NCBI GenBank assembly: GCA_025435555.1
Contig: JAIWWG010000060.1
Location: 124,001-188,000, forward strand
Direction: 5' to 3'
DNA length: 64,000 nucleotides
Origin: Chytriomyces cf. hyalinus JEL632
Lineage: Eukaryota; Chytridiomycota; Chytridiomycetes; Chytridiales; Chytriomycetaceae
Below are positions 44,894-58,175 of this stretch, in pieces. Position numbers and translations under genes: made by a program. The notes below the pieces were generated by a model. The model did not search any database and had not been told where the DNA came from. It saw nothing but the letters and a program-made list of their open reading frames with translations. Every line of letters begins with the position of its first letter. Within the stretch, counting starts at the first letter, position 1.

Positions 44894-46104
44894 ATGTCCA
44901 CGTTCAACTTGAAGATCACGGACTTGGAAGCCATCGACGAATCCACCGAAACCACGCCATCCCCACAACAAAAAGTTCAACATGCGGGCGTGAAGCTGGT
45001 CCAGGAAATTGCTCCAGATCCTTCCCCGCTTTCAACAGCGGCCGTCGCTGCGGACATTGATGCGAGTTTTTCAACTCAACGCGAGGCAACTTTCAAATTC
45101 ACTTTTTTGGAAAAGAATAAGTTTGCGGGATTTGAAGACAAGGATATTCAAGCTCTGCTATTCAAGTGGTGAGTGTGCCATGCAACACATCATGGATGAC
45201 ATGGCGTGTTAACCTTTTTATGGGGTGGCCGTCGGGAATCAACTGAAAGGGGCATGCAAGACCATTGCTATTTGAAGCGATTTGGTTTTGACAAGGCCGT
45301 GCAGCCATACGAGTTTGATGAGTTTCTGCTTGAATTTTTCAACGACGGTGTAGCGAACGCGCATATCCAGGTATATCCCAGCCAGTACTAGTATCAGTGG
45401 CTCCATTGAAATTAAATTATTCGAAGGTGTTAGGAACTAAAGATCGGTGGGGACATTTGGGAAAAGTATCGCAAGTCGACAAGGAGGAAACACTGCATTC
45501 CATTACATCGCTGACATTCTTTGACCGCCTGACAACAACTGCTGGTTTGTTTTGTTTGAAATCAAACTTTCCCATTTAGTCGCCGTAATCAACGAGCCAT
45601 TCTTCCCATCAGGCGTGGTGCGCCATGACGGGTCCATCGTGAAATGCTTGGACGAATACCTGGACTCTTTTATCGTTGCAGATGAGCTGCGAAGGTGCCT
45701 GTTGATGCCAGAGTCGGAATCCTACTCAGCCTTCTCCGAGACGGATCGTGAGGAGTTGGTGTTTCACGTGTTCAAGGCTTTATGTCTGGGAGGAAAGCTG
45801 TGCCAGTACGAGGATGATATTGAACCCTACTTGACTGCGACAAAAAAGATCTACAAAGATCTCATCAGGTAACTTACGACACTGACAACGCGACAATGAT
45901 GCTCACACGTACCATCTCAGTGTCAGCAAAGGCAGAGACGGTAAGCTACAAGTAAGCTCGCGCGTGTTCAAAATCAAAAGCGTGGCGTCGTCAGTGTCGC
46001 CGCTATTTCCGATGCCGCATCCGCAAAACTTTTGTTACCTCAGCGTAGACCCACTCAAGCGCCACGTTAACCTCTTTTACCACGCAAGCGATGTTTACTA
46101 CTAG
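44894..46104 (+). CDS. CFAP300: Cilia- and flagella-associated protein 300
   Basis: Five exons from the ATG at 44894 (MSTFNLKITDLEAIDE), all in phase. Family blocks: FKFTFLEKNKFAGFEDKDIQ, GMQDHCYLKRFGFDKAVQPY, HSITSLTFFDRL, VRHDGSIVKCLDEYLDSF, ADELRRCLL, FSETDREELVFHVFKALCLG, GKLCQYEDDIEPYLTATKKI and YKDLIRVSKGRDGK, then the last strand FCYLSVDPLKRHVNLFYHA before TAG at 46102. This is the C11orf70/CFAP300 family, needed in animals and algae to assemble axonemal dynein arms. Its presence means the organism builds motile flagella, so this is a zoosporic fungus. The N-terminal 60 residues are lineage-specific. Confidence 0.94.
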
Positions 46105-46273
46105 AATAAAAAGTCCAGAGATCGGTTACAAAACGAGTAAAAGAAAAAATTCTCCTGAGCCCCCATTCATTGTTCACGTTTTTTTCCCCCACAACTCCAC
46201 CCCAAAGGAAAAAACGCGAGAGCCGTGCCTTGCAACTCGCCTTCATATCCTGACCCGTAAATCTGGATCAAAG

Positions 46274-49200
46274 ATGCAAACGCCAAAAAAGAGTGGCGGC
46301 AGGCCCGGCGGTGGCGGCGGAACCAGCTCCAATACGCGTAAACTTGCCCAAGTTTCTCCACTACGAGCCACATCCACGGAAGACACAGGAGCCGAAACAC
46401 ATGAACCATCCAACTATACGCCGACATCAAACGTTGACACTTTGGCAATCCTGGACAGCTTCCTGAGCGACAAAGGTGCGTTGGGGGTTGAGGAATGATT
46501 ATAGTTTGTGACTGAAAGTGGACCGCGTATCCGGCGAATACAGGTCCAAAAACAGTCGAGAGTTTACACGCTGACTTGATGCAGGCAGCGCTGCTGGGAC
46601 ATCAACTGCTGGACGAAAAAAGAAACCTAGAGTCGCGTTTGCAGGCGGAAGCAATGGCAAATAAGCAGCTGAAAGAACAGGTTGATGGACTCAAGAGTTT
46701 GGTAAAGTCAGAACATGAACTACGCATGGAAGCGAGTCTGCGGCTTCTTCAGAAAGACGAAATGATTGCGTCTATGCGTAGGAAGCTTGCTGCAACGGAT
46801 GATGTGAAGCAGGAAGCAGGTTTTTTTTTCCCCAAATCTTTTTCTTATACCCCCGCTCAATATTGATTTCCCTGCTATACCCTATTCTCGCGTTTCAGAA
46901 TGTCTGAGAAACCGGGTCGAACATTTAGACGGTACCCGCGGGCATCTGGACAAGGTCCTCAATATCGCAAACAAGGAGTTGAAGGCCGTTCTCGGGGAAC
47001 GGCATTACCTCCAACTTACGGTCCAAGAACTGTATGATCAGCTTGGAAACTTTATGGAAATCAACGCGTCTTTAAAGAGCAGCTGTACCAAACAAGTCGA
47101 GGAATACAAACTCATTATATCTGAGTTGCAGGTGGGTGATGGTGTGTTGGGTAAGCGTGTTGCCTAAACATTTGCGCACAGGAAGAGAAAGCGGTACTCT
47201 CCAAAAAGTTTGCGGAGCAAGTATCCAGAATCAACAGTGCCTCCTCCAAAGAATCACGTACACTTTTTTTTTCGCAACCCCCATTCACGGCCCCAAAAAT
47301 AACCACTGCTTTCATCTTTGCTACCAGTCGACGCTCTCAACAAAACCATCAAAGAGATCTTTGAAGCAGACCAGGTAACAGCACTCAGCCATACCCAACA
47401 GCAAGCCACCGCAGATATGCTCGCCCTCCACGCCGCACTGGACAATGTCGAATCCGAGAAGCGGGAACTTCTCGACTTGATCTCACGCCAGCAAGACACA
47501 ATCAAAAGCATGGAAGACGACGCCATGGCGATGGATGCAAAATTTGCGGACAAGGACCGGACTCCTACTCGTGATTTCACTGCAATGAACGACTTCAAAT
47601 CTCTGCGCTCGAGCCTGTCGAATGCCGACCTGGGAGCAGTAACGGCGGACAACCGGAAGATAAATCCCAGTTTGCTTTCGAACGAACTGAATTCATCGTC
47701 CGATATCCTCTCGTTTATCGAGCATGGACAGCGACACTCTGCGCAAATCGAGAGCGAGTTGGTGAAAGCTGAAAGTGACATCGAGGAGCTTTCAAAGCGC
47801 ATCAACTCGTTTTCGCATACAAACATGAGCTTATCTTCACACAGAGCCGGATACCCAATCGCAAGCAAAGAATGGAGCACTACATCCTTCGCCCAACACG
47901 ATGTCAGCAACTCAGCAGACTCTCGCTACGTATCAATCGAAACTGTAGAAGCACTAAACTCCACAGGTAGCCGAACCCACACGTCAAACAAGCACGCGGC
48001 GAATTTTTCAGAAAAAAGAGGTGCCACCATCACCACCGCAGCAGCAGCAGCAGCAACAACAATTTCTGGCATGGACGCATCTTTTTTGCTCAAAGTTGCC
48101 CAAGAAGAAAACAACAACCTCCAAAACGAGTTGAAGGAGAAGCGCGTCGTAATTGATCAAAACGCAATCGAGATTGAAAACCTGAAGCGACTTGTAGACC
48201 AAGCAGCCGAGGAATTCAAACAGATGAAGGATCTGTCGCTGTCGAATCTTGTCGACTCGCTCGAACAAGAAGTCAAAAAGAATCTGAGCGTGCAAAGCGA
48301 ACTGACCGAGTCACTCGTCAAGACGAGAGAAGAGCTGCTCCAAGCGACAGCCAAGATCACAGCCAAAGAAGTTGAGCTGACGAAAGAGCGCGAGGAGCTA
48401 AACAGAATCAGCGCAAGGCTCGCCAACGCAAAGAGCCCAGCAAGCGATGAGCTGGGAAGAGCCATCAAAGAAAACTCGAAACTGATTCAAGGAAACTTGG
48501 ATCTGGGATCACAACTGTCCAAACTAACAACGGAATTTGCCCAGAATCTGTGGGAACTGCGCGACATGACATCGTCCAGGGATCACTTGCAAGCTCAAGT
48601 CACAGACATGGAAATCAACATTCGGCGATTGAAAAAGGGAGAACTCTTGTCCGGAAAAACCTCTCTCACGCATCGCGATTGGGCAACTCAGACGCTGGAA
48701 GACCCGTTCCCTTCAACCGGAGCCACAAACCAAGATGACAGAGTGCGAGCCATGGAACTCGAAATGAAGGCGCAAGGAAGACTAATTGAGCTGCTCAAAA
48801 TGGATCTCGGAGATGCACGGCAGCAGCAGCACGAGTCCTCATTCGATTCACAAACGCTGCGGCTTCAACTCTCTGGCATGAGAAAAGAGCGCGATGACTT
48901 CCGCAGCAGCGTAGACGGGTTCCTCAGCAACGAAACAGATCTTTTCATTGATAGCACCCCATCAATATACAAAGCAACTCTATTTGAAGCTCGAAAAAAG
49001 AATAGCGAGCTTATCGAAAAGCTTCACGCGTCCGAAAAGAATGTGGAGGGACAGAAGGCCACCATTTTCACAATTGGATCGCAGTTGGCGCAGCAGTCTT
49101 TAAAGCTGGGCGAGATTGAGTGGATGTTGAAGCAAAAGGAAGACGAGCGCCGCACTGCGAGCGTCAAAGTACAAGCGCTCGAATCCGAGAAAGAATCCAT

Positions 49201-52200
49201 CCTTGCCCAACTCAACGATACCACGCGTCAACTGGAAGTCAGAAGCAAAAGATCAGACCACATGAGCGCAGAAGACGCTGCCGTAACCACAGAAAGAATT
49301 GATAGCTTGACTGCGCAAAAGTCGGAAACCATTCAAAAATTGGAAGCTGCGGAGAAAACAATGCACGGCGCGAGCCAAGAAATTGACAACCTCAACAAAA
49401 TCTCTTCTCAAACTGGGTCCGATATATTAGAGTCTGTGCTGCAATTGTCAATCAAGTCGCGGGTGGATGAAACCAACGCCAAACAATTGAACGCGCTGTT
49501 GGACCAGCTTCATGACAAGAATATGGAATTGGACGCGTTTAAGGCGAATGCGGATTCATTTCTGGTATCTCTTGAATGCACTACCTTCTTTTTATTGTAT
49601 CTCACTCTGCTGCTCACTTTTGCTTGCAGGAAAATCAAAAATGCACCCGCTGTGAAACCAACACCCAACAAATCACGCTTCTAATGAACAAGCTTGAAAA
49701 AGAAGTCAGCAAAACAAAAGCATCCATCGATTCGCGCGCCAAAACAGAGCAGCAAAATGCAGCCTTGACGTTCCAGCTCATTGACCTCCAAAAAAAGCTC
49801 GACGCAACAGTAAGCGAAGCCGAAGCTGCAAAACAACAAATCGAAACAAAGCTCAAGAGTTACGAGGAAATGAAGAAACTCATCACGCTTAACCAAAGAA
49901 AGCCTGCAGCGGCAGTCGAGGAAGACCAAACGCCTCGGATTATACTCCCTGGTGAAGATTCGAATGAGGATCTACGAATTGTTTTCCATTCGGGATCACC
50001 GACTCTGGCCGAGTCAAAGAAATCAAACGCCGAGGTGTTTAAATCTTCCGACTTGTTGGCAAGCCATCTTGCCCAAACAAACAGCGTTCAAATGCAGCTG
50101 GACGCGGCCAACCGAGAAAACGAAGCTTTACAACAAAAGATCAACAGCTTGGAGCTTCATGTTGCAGAATCGGAAGAACGAATTCGGTTCTTGAACGCCG
50201 ACAGTTTCAAACACGACGCGTTCATGGCCACCCAACTCCAAGATCGCAACAATCTTGCCGCCAAAATTGGACAACTTCAAAGAGAAATTGCTGAACACAT
50301 ATCCGCAAAAGGAGAATTGGAAGCCGAACTGTTGAGCAAATCGCAAGAAAAGAAATCCATCTTCAAACGAGGATCCTTGAGCCCCACACGAGGATTCTCA
50401 AGGTCTCGAAATAGTTCAAGTACATCCAAAGACGGCAGCGGCATCGCTCTAAGCCCGACAGGAGAAAAAAGTTTGGAAGCGCGGATCGTGGGTGAACGAG
50501 ACAAGCTGGCCAAAGAACTTTCCTACAAATCCGCGGAAGTGTCAAAACTGACAAAAGATGTGTCAGATCTATCGATTGAGCTTTCAAAAACAAGACTCGA
50601 AGCCAGAGCTGTCACGGAAAAAAACACAGCCGTTGCTCGAGAACATGCGGACGAGTTGAAATGCATAATGATGGCCCATTCTGAAGTGGAAGAATGCTTG
50701 CAGAACCAGATCCAAGAGTTGACGGACCAGCTCATGGAGCCCAAAAGCCTTGCGACTGGCGCTGCTGGAGACATGAAACTGGCAGACGCGTTTTTGAGCA
50801 ATGCCCTCAAAATGGAGCAAGCCAAAGCCAAGCAACTGGAAATCAGCCTCAAAGAAGCTAGCATTCAATTGACCGACGCTCAATTAAAGCTGGAGACGCT
50901 GGAGAGTGAGCTGAATATCCTCCAAAACAAACATCAAATGGAGCAACACATCAACGCCCAAATTATTGATTTTGCCCAACAAATGCTGGACTCGTCGGAG
51001 TCAATTCAAAGTAAAATGCGTGGTGTCCAGGAGAAATCGGCTTCTTCAGGCACAGTGGCCGAAATGAATGCCCTTCGCGAACAGATTCTCCACTTGCAAA
51101 AGCAACTTCAACAACAAATACCTCAGGAAAGCCCGTCCTCAGCCAAACAGCGGGTACATAAAAAAAGCCATTTATTTGTCTTGAAATTGTTCCTAACTTC
51201 CCACTGCTCAAAAAAAAAAAAAAAAACAAAACAAAACAAAACAAAACAGTCGTCAAAGTCTCGAAAAATGGTTCTCCGGAAAACTGCAGCATCTTCCGTA
51301 AGTTCCGTTGAATATTCCGACACAGAAGAACCAAGTGACTTGGAGGTTATCAAGCTGAGGCAGAAAGTGGTAAATCAACAGAAAAGATGCACCCATGCTG
51401 CTGAAACGCTGACTCGCCCCTTGTAATAACACGCAGGAAATCATCGAAACTCTTCTAAACACATCCGCAACAACCGCCGACCAAAACGAACATGACAAAC
51501 AAAGTCTGATCAAAGACAACGAAATCATCAAAGCCGAGCTCGAAAACGCGTTACAAAAATCCACTCAACTTGAAACCAAACTGAAATCGGTTTCTTTGCT
51601 GCTTCAAGACAAAAGCATCGAATGTGGGCAACTGATGGAAGAAAAAATGCAGCTTTCGAACCGCATGGACACAATTGTATGGAAGCTGCAGTGCGCACAG
51701 GAAAAATGTGCTGAAGCCGAATCCAAATTCGCAATTCTGGAGGCAAAAGAAAAGCGGGCGGGGCCGAACAAAATCTCACTGTCCGGAGCCAGCGTTTCCA
51801 GCTTGAGCAAGGACGCGTGCCAGGGCTGTGAACAGCTTGGGAATACAATGAAGCAGTTGAACGTGGAAGTTGCGGACTGGCAATCTCGCGGCGAGAAGGC
51901 GAGCATTGATATCACCAACATGGAGTGGCAAAAATGTGCATTGGAGGCGAAACTGACAACAGCTGAAACTGAGCTGAAGTTTGTTCGAAAGTCAAAGGAA
52001 GATTTGGATTCTGCATTAACAGAGTTGAAGGGCAAAATGGCCGACATCAAGTCTAAACACGCGCAAGAGTTGGAAACCCTAAAACTCACTGCCGAAGGAA
52101 AGTCAGCCGCACTAGGAACTGAAATCAAACAAGCGGAAGAAACTGTTCAAGCAGCTGTACAGCAGTATAATCATCTTCAGACTGAAAACGAGAAGGAAAT

Positions 52201-54756
52201 AATTGAACTCCAGCAAGAGTTGTCACGCTGGGAGGCAAATGCCGCGGATAAAGACGCTGAATTCCAAAGTTTAGAACAAAAATGCGCCGAGCTCGAAGCC
52301 GCGCTGCTGTCTTCGCAATCGCAATCGCAAACCCAAACACGTCACATGGAATCAAGCTTGGAAGAATACAACTCGCATTCAGAAGAAGAACTGAAATCTG
52401 TCCTTCAAAGTTACCATGGCAAACTGGAAGAGCTGGAAAACTCCAAGGCTGAGCTGGCGCAGCAATTCCAAAACCTGGAAGCTGAGAAATGCACTGCCCA
52501 GTCAGAACTTTCAGCTGCGCAATCCGAGATGCAAGCCTTGAAGGAAAAAATGATTGAAAACGTGAGGTCATCCGTCATTCGTTGCGCCAACTTGAAAAGA
52601 AACGTCACCGATTTGGAAGCACTTGTTCAGGAACTCGAAGAAAAGAACGAGCAACTTGAAGCTGGAATGATCACGCTGCGCGACCGAGGCGACCCTGGCA
52701 GCCGATCGCTGGAGGATAACTACATGGACGCTCCTTTGGCAGATCAGGAACAAGAGCGGCGACAGTCAGGTTCCCAAAACCCAGCGACCGGGGGATCGAA
52801 TGAAATGGACTGGGAAGCTCTCGTAATGGAACTAAAATTAACCAATGAACAACTACAACTGGAGCTGAACGCTGCGTCCGTGCAAATGTCTGATGAAGGA
52901 AAGGTTGACGAGTTGCGGCATCGGAATATTGATTTACAAGAACGGAACGATGGACTCCGGTCCGAGCTCGACCAATTAACTGCCCAGGCTTCCCAATTGA
53001 AGCAAGATGCGTTATCAAACGCTAACGCCCTTCAATCAGCCGTTGATGAAGCAAACACGAAATGTCAAGAGCAAGCCATGCTGTACAACACGGCTCAATC
53101 CAACCTGGAAGCGAAAGACCTCCAGATCGAAAGTCTTATGGCTCGTTTAGAAGAAGATGTTGACTCTTGGAAAACCGTACTCAATCTACTGGAAACTCGT
53201 ATTGCTGAACTTGAACTCGAATTGGCAAATGAAAAGATGGCGCTGTCTGATTTTACCAAAGCGGAACAAGTGCGAATCTCAGATTTGGAATCGGCGAATT
53301 CTCGAATTGTCCAAGAGAAAGAATTGCGAATATTAGAGTTGGAGTGCTTGTCATCACGAATCATGCAGGAAAAGGAGGCGCAAATTTCAGATTTGGATAT
53401 CTTGTCCCAGACAGTCAAGGAGAAAGAGTCGCGCATTTCCGAGCTGGAATCCTTGTCATCTCAAATGATGCATGAAAAAGATTCAAAAATCTCGCATTTG
53501 GAGTCCCTGTCATCTGAAATGGCTAAAACAAAGGATGCGCAGATTTCAGAGTTGGAAACTGCGTTGAAAACGACACGTGCCGAACGAGAACTTCAGAAAG
53601 CCGAAACAATGAATCAATCTCAGCTCCTCACCAAATCAAAATCCCGCGTTGAAGAACTCGTTAAACTATCAATTGTGCGCTCCACCAATTTACAAGCAAA
53701 AGAAGCTCGGATCTCAGAAATGGAGGTGGAACTGGCGCGGCTGCAGTCCGAGCTGGACAAGAGCATCCAGTCATGCGATTCTCTGGCTGAAATTCAACAT
53801 CAGACCCAGTTCTCTGCCGAAGTTAAATTGAAGCAGGAGCTGAAAGCGGCAAAGTCGCGAATTGATGAACTCATCAAGCTGTCGGTTGTTCGGACAACGA
53901 ATCTCAAAGGAAAAGAAGACCGGATTCACGAGTTGGAGGAAGAAATTGCCGGGCTTCAATCTGAGTTGCATCAAGTAAAGTCGGGGATGGAGCTGCAGCT
54001 TCTCAACGCCGAAGTCAAGTTCGAGCAGAGTTCGGCTGCGGCAAAAGCGAGAATTGAAGAATCCGCCAAAGCGTTTCGCGCTCAATCACATATCGTAGCA
54101 GAAAAAGAACAGCAAGTGGCAGATCTCGAGATTCAAATGTCGAATTTATCTTCCCAAGTCCGAGAACTGAAATTAGGGGCTGAGCAGAATGCAGATACAT
54201 CACTCCGGCGCCGACTCCACATTGATACAGGCCTTGATGATGATGCTCGGATGTCAACGATGGCGGCTCCTTCATCGAGTGTGGTGACAGAATCCCCTGT
54301 CACTGCTGTCAATGAACACCCAGTTGAAAAGGTACGGCTGCTTACTTGAAAAAGACAAACTTCAAACACTGACGCTGCAATAAACAGGTTTCGGAGCTTG
54401 AAGTAACGCCTTTAAAAGTACCAAAAGGCATGAAGCTTGTGGAGAATGGTGAGTTGTATGTCCTGAGAGTGTCGTTCAAATTTGTTCTAACCTGTGCATG
54501 GGGCAGCAATTCACGATTATCTGTTCCGTATCTATTGGCAATACCTTGCACTTGTATTCATCATGTGAGTAGTAGTAGTTGGGCGCGTGTTCTCCATCTA
54601 ACAGGCGTCTTGTGGTCCAGATTACTACCGATCTCGCTGTTCAATGTCATTGGCATGGATATACCGAGGGCGTGGCGGCTCATGTCGCAGTTAATTGGTG
54701 GTGTGTCGGCGCTGGGGCTTCTTACGCGACCGAGGGAGTTGCTGCGAGGCCGATAA
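46274..54756 (+). CDS. Giant coiled-coil protein with C-terminal membrane anchor (golgin/giantin-like)
   Basis: Starts at 46274 (MQTPKKSGGRPGGGGGTSSN) with a disordered Gly/Ser/Thr head. Almost continuous heptad-rich coiled coil follows for over 2,500 residues. Long exons run at about 47318-49560, 49630-51150, 51435-54330; short introns lie at 46475-46543, 46820-46897 and others. The last exons end DYLFRIYWQYLALVFI, LLPISLFNVIGMDIPRAW and LIGGVSALGLL, a hydrophobic hairpin or span near the C-terminus, then RPRELLRGR at 54756. A long rod with a C-terminal anchor is the layout of giantin-type tethers. Local repeats stand out near the end: EKE.RI.ELE.LSS units of about 23 residues and three S.VR.TNL.. 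K motifs. Exact family unknown; a flagellar or centriolar role is the alternative. Confidence 0.8.
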
Positions 54757-54827
54757 GGACTTGCTTCACATGCACATTTTCCATAAAGTAAAAATTGGCT
54801 TTTGACAACAAGTGCACAAGCGATAAA

Positions 54828-56563
54828 ATGACCCAGGAACGCCGCAAGATTGCCTTCTGCGCGTCGCTGGTGTGCATGGTGAGTCGTAGGCGAGAGAAAC
54901 GGCTTGCGCACGAGTTTGACTGGCTCTGAAGCAGCGTTAAACAACCTGTGACCCAATATATATCTGACTCATTCAAACCGACTCCCAAAACAGACGTGTG
55001 CGGGGACACTGTATCTCTTCGGAGCATATGCCCAAGCCCTGCAGCAGAAGCGTTCCTTGTCTCAAACGGCGTTGAACTTGATCGCGTCCAGTGGCGGCTT
55101 TGGCCAGTATTTGAGTGGTCCGGTGTGGGGGAAGCTCAGCGACACGTACGACCGACAGAAACTGTGCGCTGCTGCGGTAAGTGTCATGTGCTTTTGTTTG
55201 CTCCCTGTGTTTCGATGTGGCCTTCTTATTCTGTTCTAAAATGGGTGTCAGGGGGTCTTTCTGCTAGCCGGGTATCTCGGACTTGCGATGGGATACGCGT
55301 CTGACCTGGTTCCAGTGCCTGCACTTGCTCTGGCGTATGCTCTTATCGGCCTGGGCTCTTCCGGGCTTTTCAATGCCTCGTTGTCAACAAGTGTCAAAAA
55401 CTATGACGGTAAACGCCCACTCTCCCATCGATTGCGCGCCATAAAACTCAAAGAATCTATCTGTCCATCTTCCAGAAAGAGAACACGGGTTTGCTGTCGG
55501 TGTCCCCGTCGCTTTTTTCGGACTCTCTGCGTTCATCTTTTCGCAACTTCAGCGTCTGTTTATTGTTGGATCCCAAGCGTCGGATAATGCGCCCGCTGGA
55601 AGTGTGGACATTTTCAGTTTTCTATGCTTTGTTGGTGCCGTGACGGGCGGTGGTGCAATGGCCGGTGCCACCTTTTTATACGACTGCTCAGCGAGTCTCA
55701 GGCGACGTGGCTTGAGCCAGGACGGGATCGAGGCCGGGATCATCACAAGCCCAACAACGGATGCTTCCACCAGAATCGAATCAGTGTCTCTGGTTTCGAC
55801 CCCAGTTCTGCCAACAGCAAGCGGCGAGCAGTCTCCGCTTATCGACAACCAGTCCAATCAAGCAGATCCATTGCTGGAACAACCCTCCATCTTTGCGCAG
55901 CAGGATGCGTATCTTTTATTCGCCGCATTCATTCTCCTCACCGGAACTGGGCTCATGTACATCAACAATGTCGGCGCAATCGTCATAGCACTGATTCCGA
56001 AATCAACACCAACTGCAACAATCCAAGCAACCCAGCGTTTACACGTCGGATTAATCTCAATCTGCAACTGCCTCGGCCGCGTCGTGACTGGGCTCGGATC
56101 TGACCGACTCATGCACCAGTTCAAGTTGACTCGACTCGTGGGGTTGGTTGCAGGAGGCGGTATGATCACTGCTGCCCTGCTATGGGGAATGCTTGGTCTC
56201 TATGACGGACACGCCGTGTCTCAACTTATTCCCGTGACATTACTGCTTGGATTTGGATACGGCTCCATCTTCTCCGCGGCCCCTGCCATTGTCGGTCGGT
56301 GGTTTGGCGTCCAGCGGTTTGGCGCGAATTGGGGTTGGTTCCAGTGGGCACCTGCGATCGGTGGGCAAGTGTGTAACCTTGTGTTTGGTTTGTATGTGGA
56401 TGCGGCGAGGAGGGCTGGTGGGGAGTTGGAGTGTCATGGCACAGTGTGTTTTACGGGTGCGTTTTGGTTGGCGTTTTGTGGGTGTTGTGCGAGTGTTGGG
56501 GTTTTGCTTGCGTTGAATCAAATGCGGGGTGGGTGGATTGTGACAAGGAGTGCGGATGTGTAA
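54828..56563 (+). CDS. MFS transporter, nodulin-like / monocarboxylate type
   Basis: Four exons from the ATG at 54828, all joining in phase. About 12 membrane spans: TCAGTLYLFGAYAQAL, SSGGFGQYLSGPVWGKLSDT (family loop GPxxGxxSD), GVFLLAGYLGLAMGYA, a second pair with VPVAFFGLSAFIFSQLQ, a long cytoplasmic loop rich in Ser/Thr (positions 55690-55890), then LFAAFILLTGTGLMYINNVG, LISICNCLGRVVTGLGSDRL, GGMITAALLWGMLGLY, LLLGFGYGSIFSAAPAIVG and GWFQWAPAIGGQVCNLVFGL. It is a nodulin-like/RHS-type major facilitator (yeast YMR155W kin). The substrate is unknown, probably a small acid. No break. It lies 71 bp from the end of the giant coiled-coil gene on the same strand. Confidence 0.88.
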
Positions 56564-56734
56564 GGAAGGTGGGTTTTTGTATGAGTAGACTTTCTTTTTT
56601 GGAATAATGTCACAAAAAGGTTGATAATTATGCAGTTGCTAAGATGAGGTTTCGTTTGTTACTTTACTGGCGTCAGCATTTATTATCTGTATGTGTTGCG
56701 TTTGATGGAACAAAACAAAAAGAGACCTGGCCGC

Positions 56735-58112
56735 TTAAACGCTCTCCGCATTGGATGCGTGCGAAGGAGCCGGAGGTGCCGGCCACCACGCCGGGGCAAA
56801 CGCCCTGATCCTCAAGTCAGTTCCCACAAGCGCAAGCGGCTTCTCCAACACATGCTGCTGCTCTGGCGTCGTCCCCACAGAAGCTCCAGGATGATGATGT
56901 ACGTGCTCCAAGCGTAATAGCGCCACTCCAATATTGTGGACACCGCGACAGAATTTGCCAACTTCGCGTTTCGATAAAATTAAGGGGGATTCGGACTCGA
57001 CGGCGCGGATCTCGGTTGTGGATGGTGGGAGAGGAGATTCCCATGTTGTGTCGAGTGAGAGATGGGTTGGTGGTCTGATACAATGCGAGAATCGTGAATA
57101 AAATGAAACTTATGGGTTGAAACTGGGCGACCATACGCAAGAATACTCAACTCTTGTCCTTCGCGATAAAATTGAACTGGAACAATTCTTTTTCGAGTCA
57201 CCCCCGTATGGAACGTTCGGATAGTTAGTTCTTGGCCAAGGTAACAGCCCTTTCGAAAATCGACTGAGATGCGAAAAATCAGCATTATTTCGTCACGAAA
57301 GTTTGGATTTTGGTCACCTCCATCCATCAAATCAAAGTTGGACTCCAACGGCAAGGATTGGTTCATGAAGATATCGTCCATTCCTTCCGGAATACCGTTG
57401 AGGAGTCGGTGAATAAGAAATTGAGATTCTGGCACTCGCACGGCCGAAGCAGGAAGTGGGCTGACTGATACATGACAGTGCAAGAAAAACAACATGAATT
57501 CGAATTCGCAATCGGCAAGGGAAGGCATGAAAACAAACCTGTCGAAGAGTTTGGCAAAACGAATCGCACGCCCATATCCGGATGCCTAGGATCCTTGCCC
57601 CCAATATCCGCAAATCGATGCTTCGCGAGAACAGCACCTTGCGGTAGATGCGTAGGGAGGGACCGTGCCCAGAGAGAGGCAGAATTGGATCCCCAGACCT
57701 GATGGACTGAGTAGGAATCGGATGCATTGTCGATGGACACTTTTGCTCGGAGCTTAAACTTGCGGAGATGAGCCATGAGAGGATCGACAGCGCGTGCATC
57801 GACATCAACAAGAAACTCTGGTCGGGGAAAGTCGGGGCCCTTGTTGACGGGGTGGATGAATGCATCAAAGAGGATGCGGCCCTGTGTTAAAGTTGTGAGC
57901 AATCATTGACTCATCGATTCGGCTAAGTTGCGATGAATCATCGAGTTGTTGAACAACGACAATACCGGTGCAGTCAGAAAGCCGGCGTAAACACCTTCGC
58001 CGCCCCGCTCCACGCGCGACATCTGGTTGGTCACAAGGCCTTGAAGGAAGCGCACGGCATCGGCGCCTGCGACCGCGACAAGACCCCTGCTTGCGAGGTG
58101 TGCGTGCTGCAT
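56735..58112 (-). CDS. IBA57: Iron-sulfur cluster assembly factor IBA57, mitochondrial
   Basis: Start 58112 ([24 protein letters not shown]). The folate-binding aminomethyltransferase-like fold runs through [76 protein letters not shown], and the signature [18 protein letters not shown] with [10 protein letters not shown], then a C-terminal lobe ending NAESV at 56735. The KGCYxGQE motif identifies the IBA57/CAF17 branch, which works with ISCA1/ISCA2 to form [4Fe-4S] clusters in mitochondria. No clear mitochondrial presequence is visible before the chosen start, so a further upstream start is possible. Three or more introns. Confidence 0.92.
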
Positions 58113-58175
58113 ATTTGTAAATGATAAATAAAAACCAAATGCTCCTTTACTTTAAACAATATTTACAGTGACTCT
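58113..58175. promoter_or_regulatory. 63-bp divergent promoter (IBA57 / MAD1)
   Basis: 63 bp between two start codons on opposite strands, AT-rich (AATGATAAATAAAAACCAAA). It is the third such compact divergent pair in the window. Confidence 0.45.

Noticed and set aside
47254-47910. 218-codon minus-strand frame, Ser-rich
   Set aside because: It is a shadow of the coiled-coil exon on the plus strand; Glu/Lys-rich coding gives Ser/Phe/Leu-rich antisense frames.
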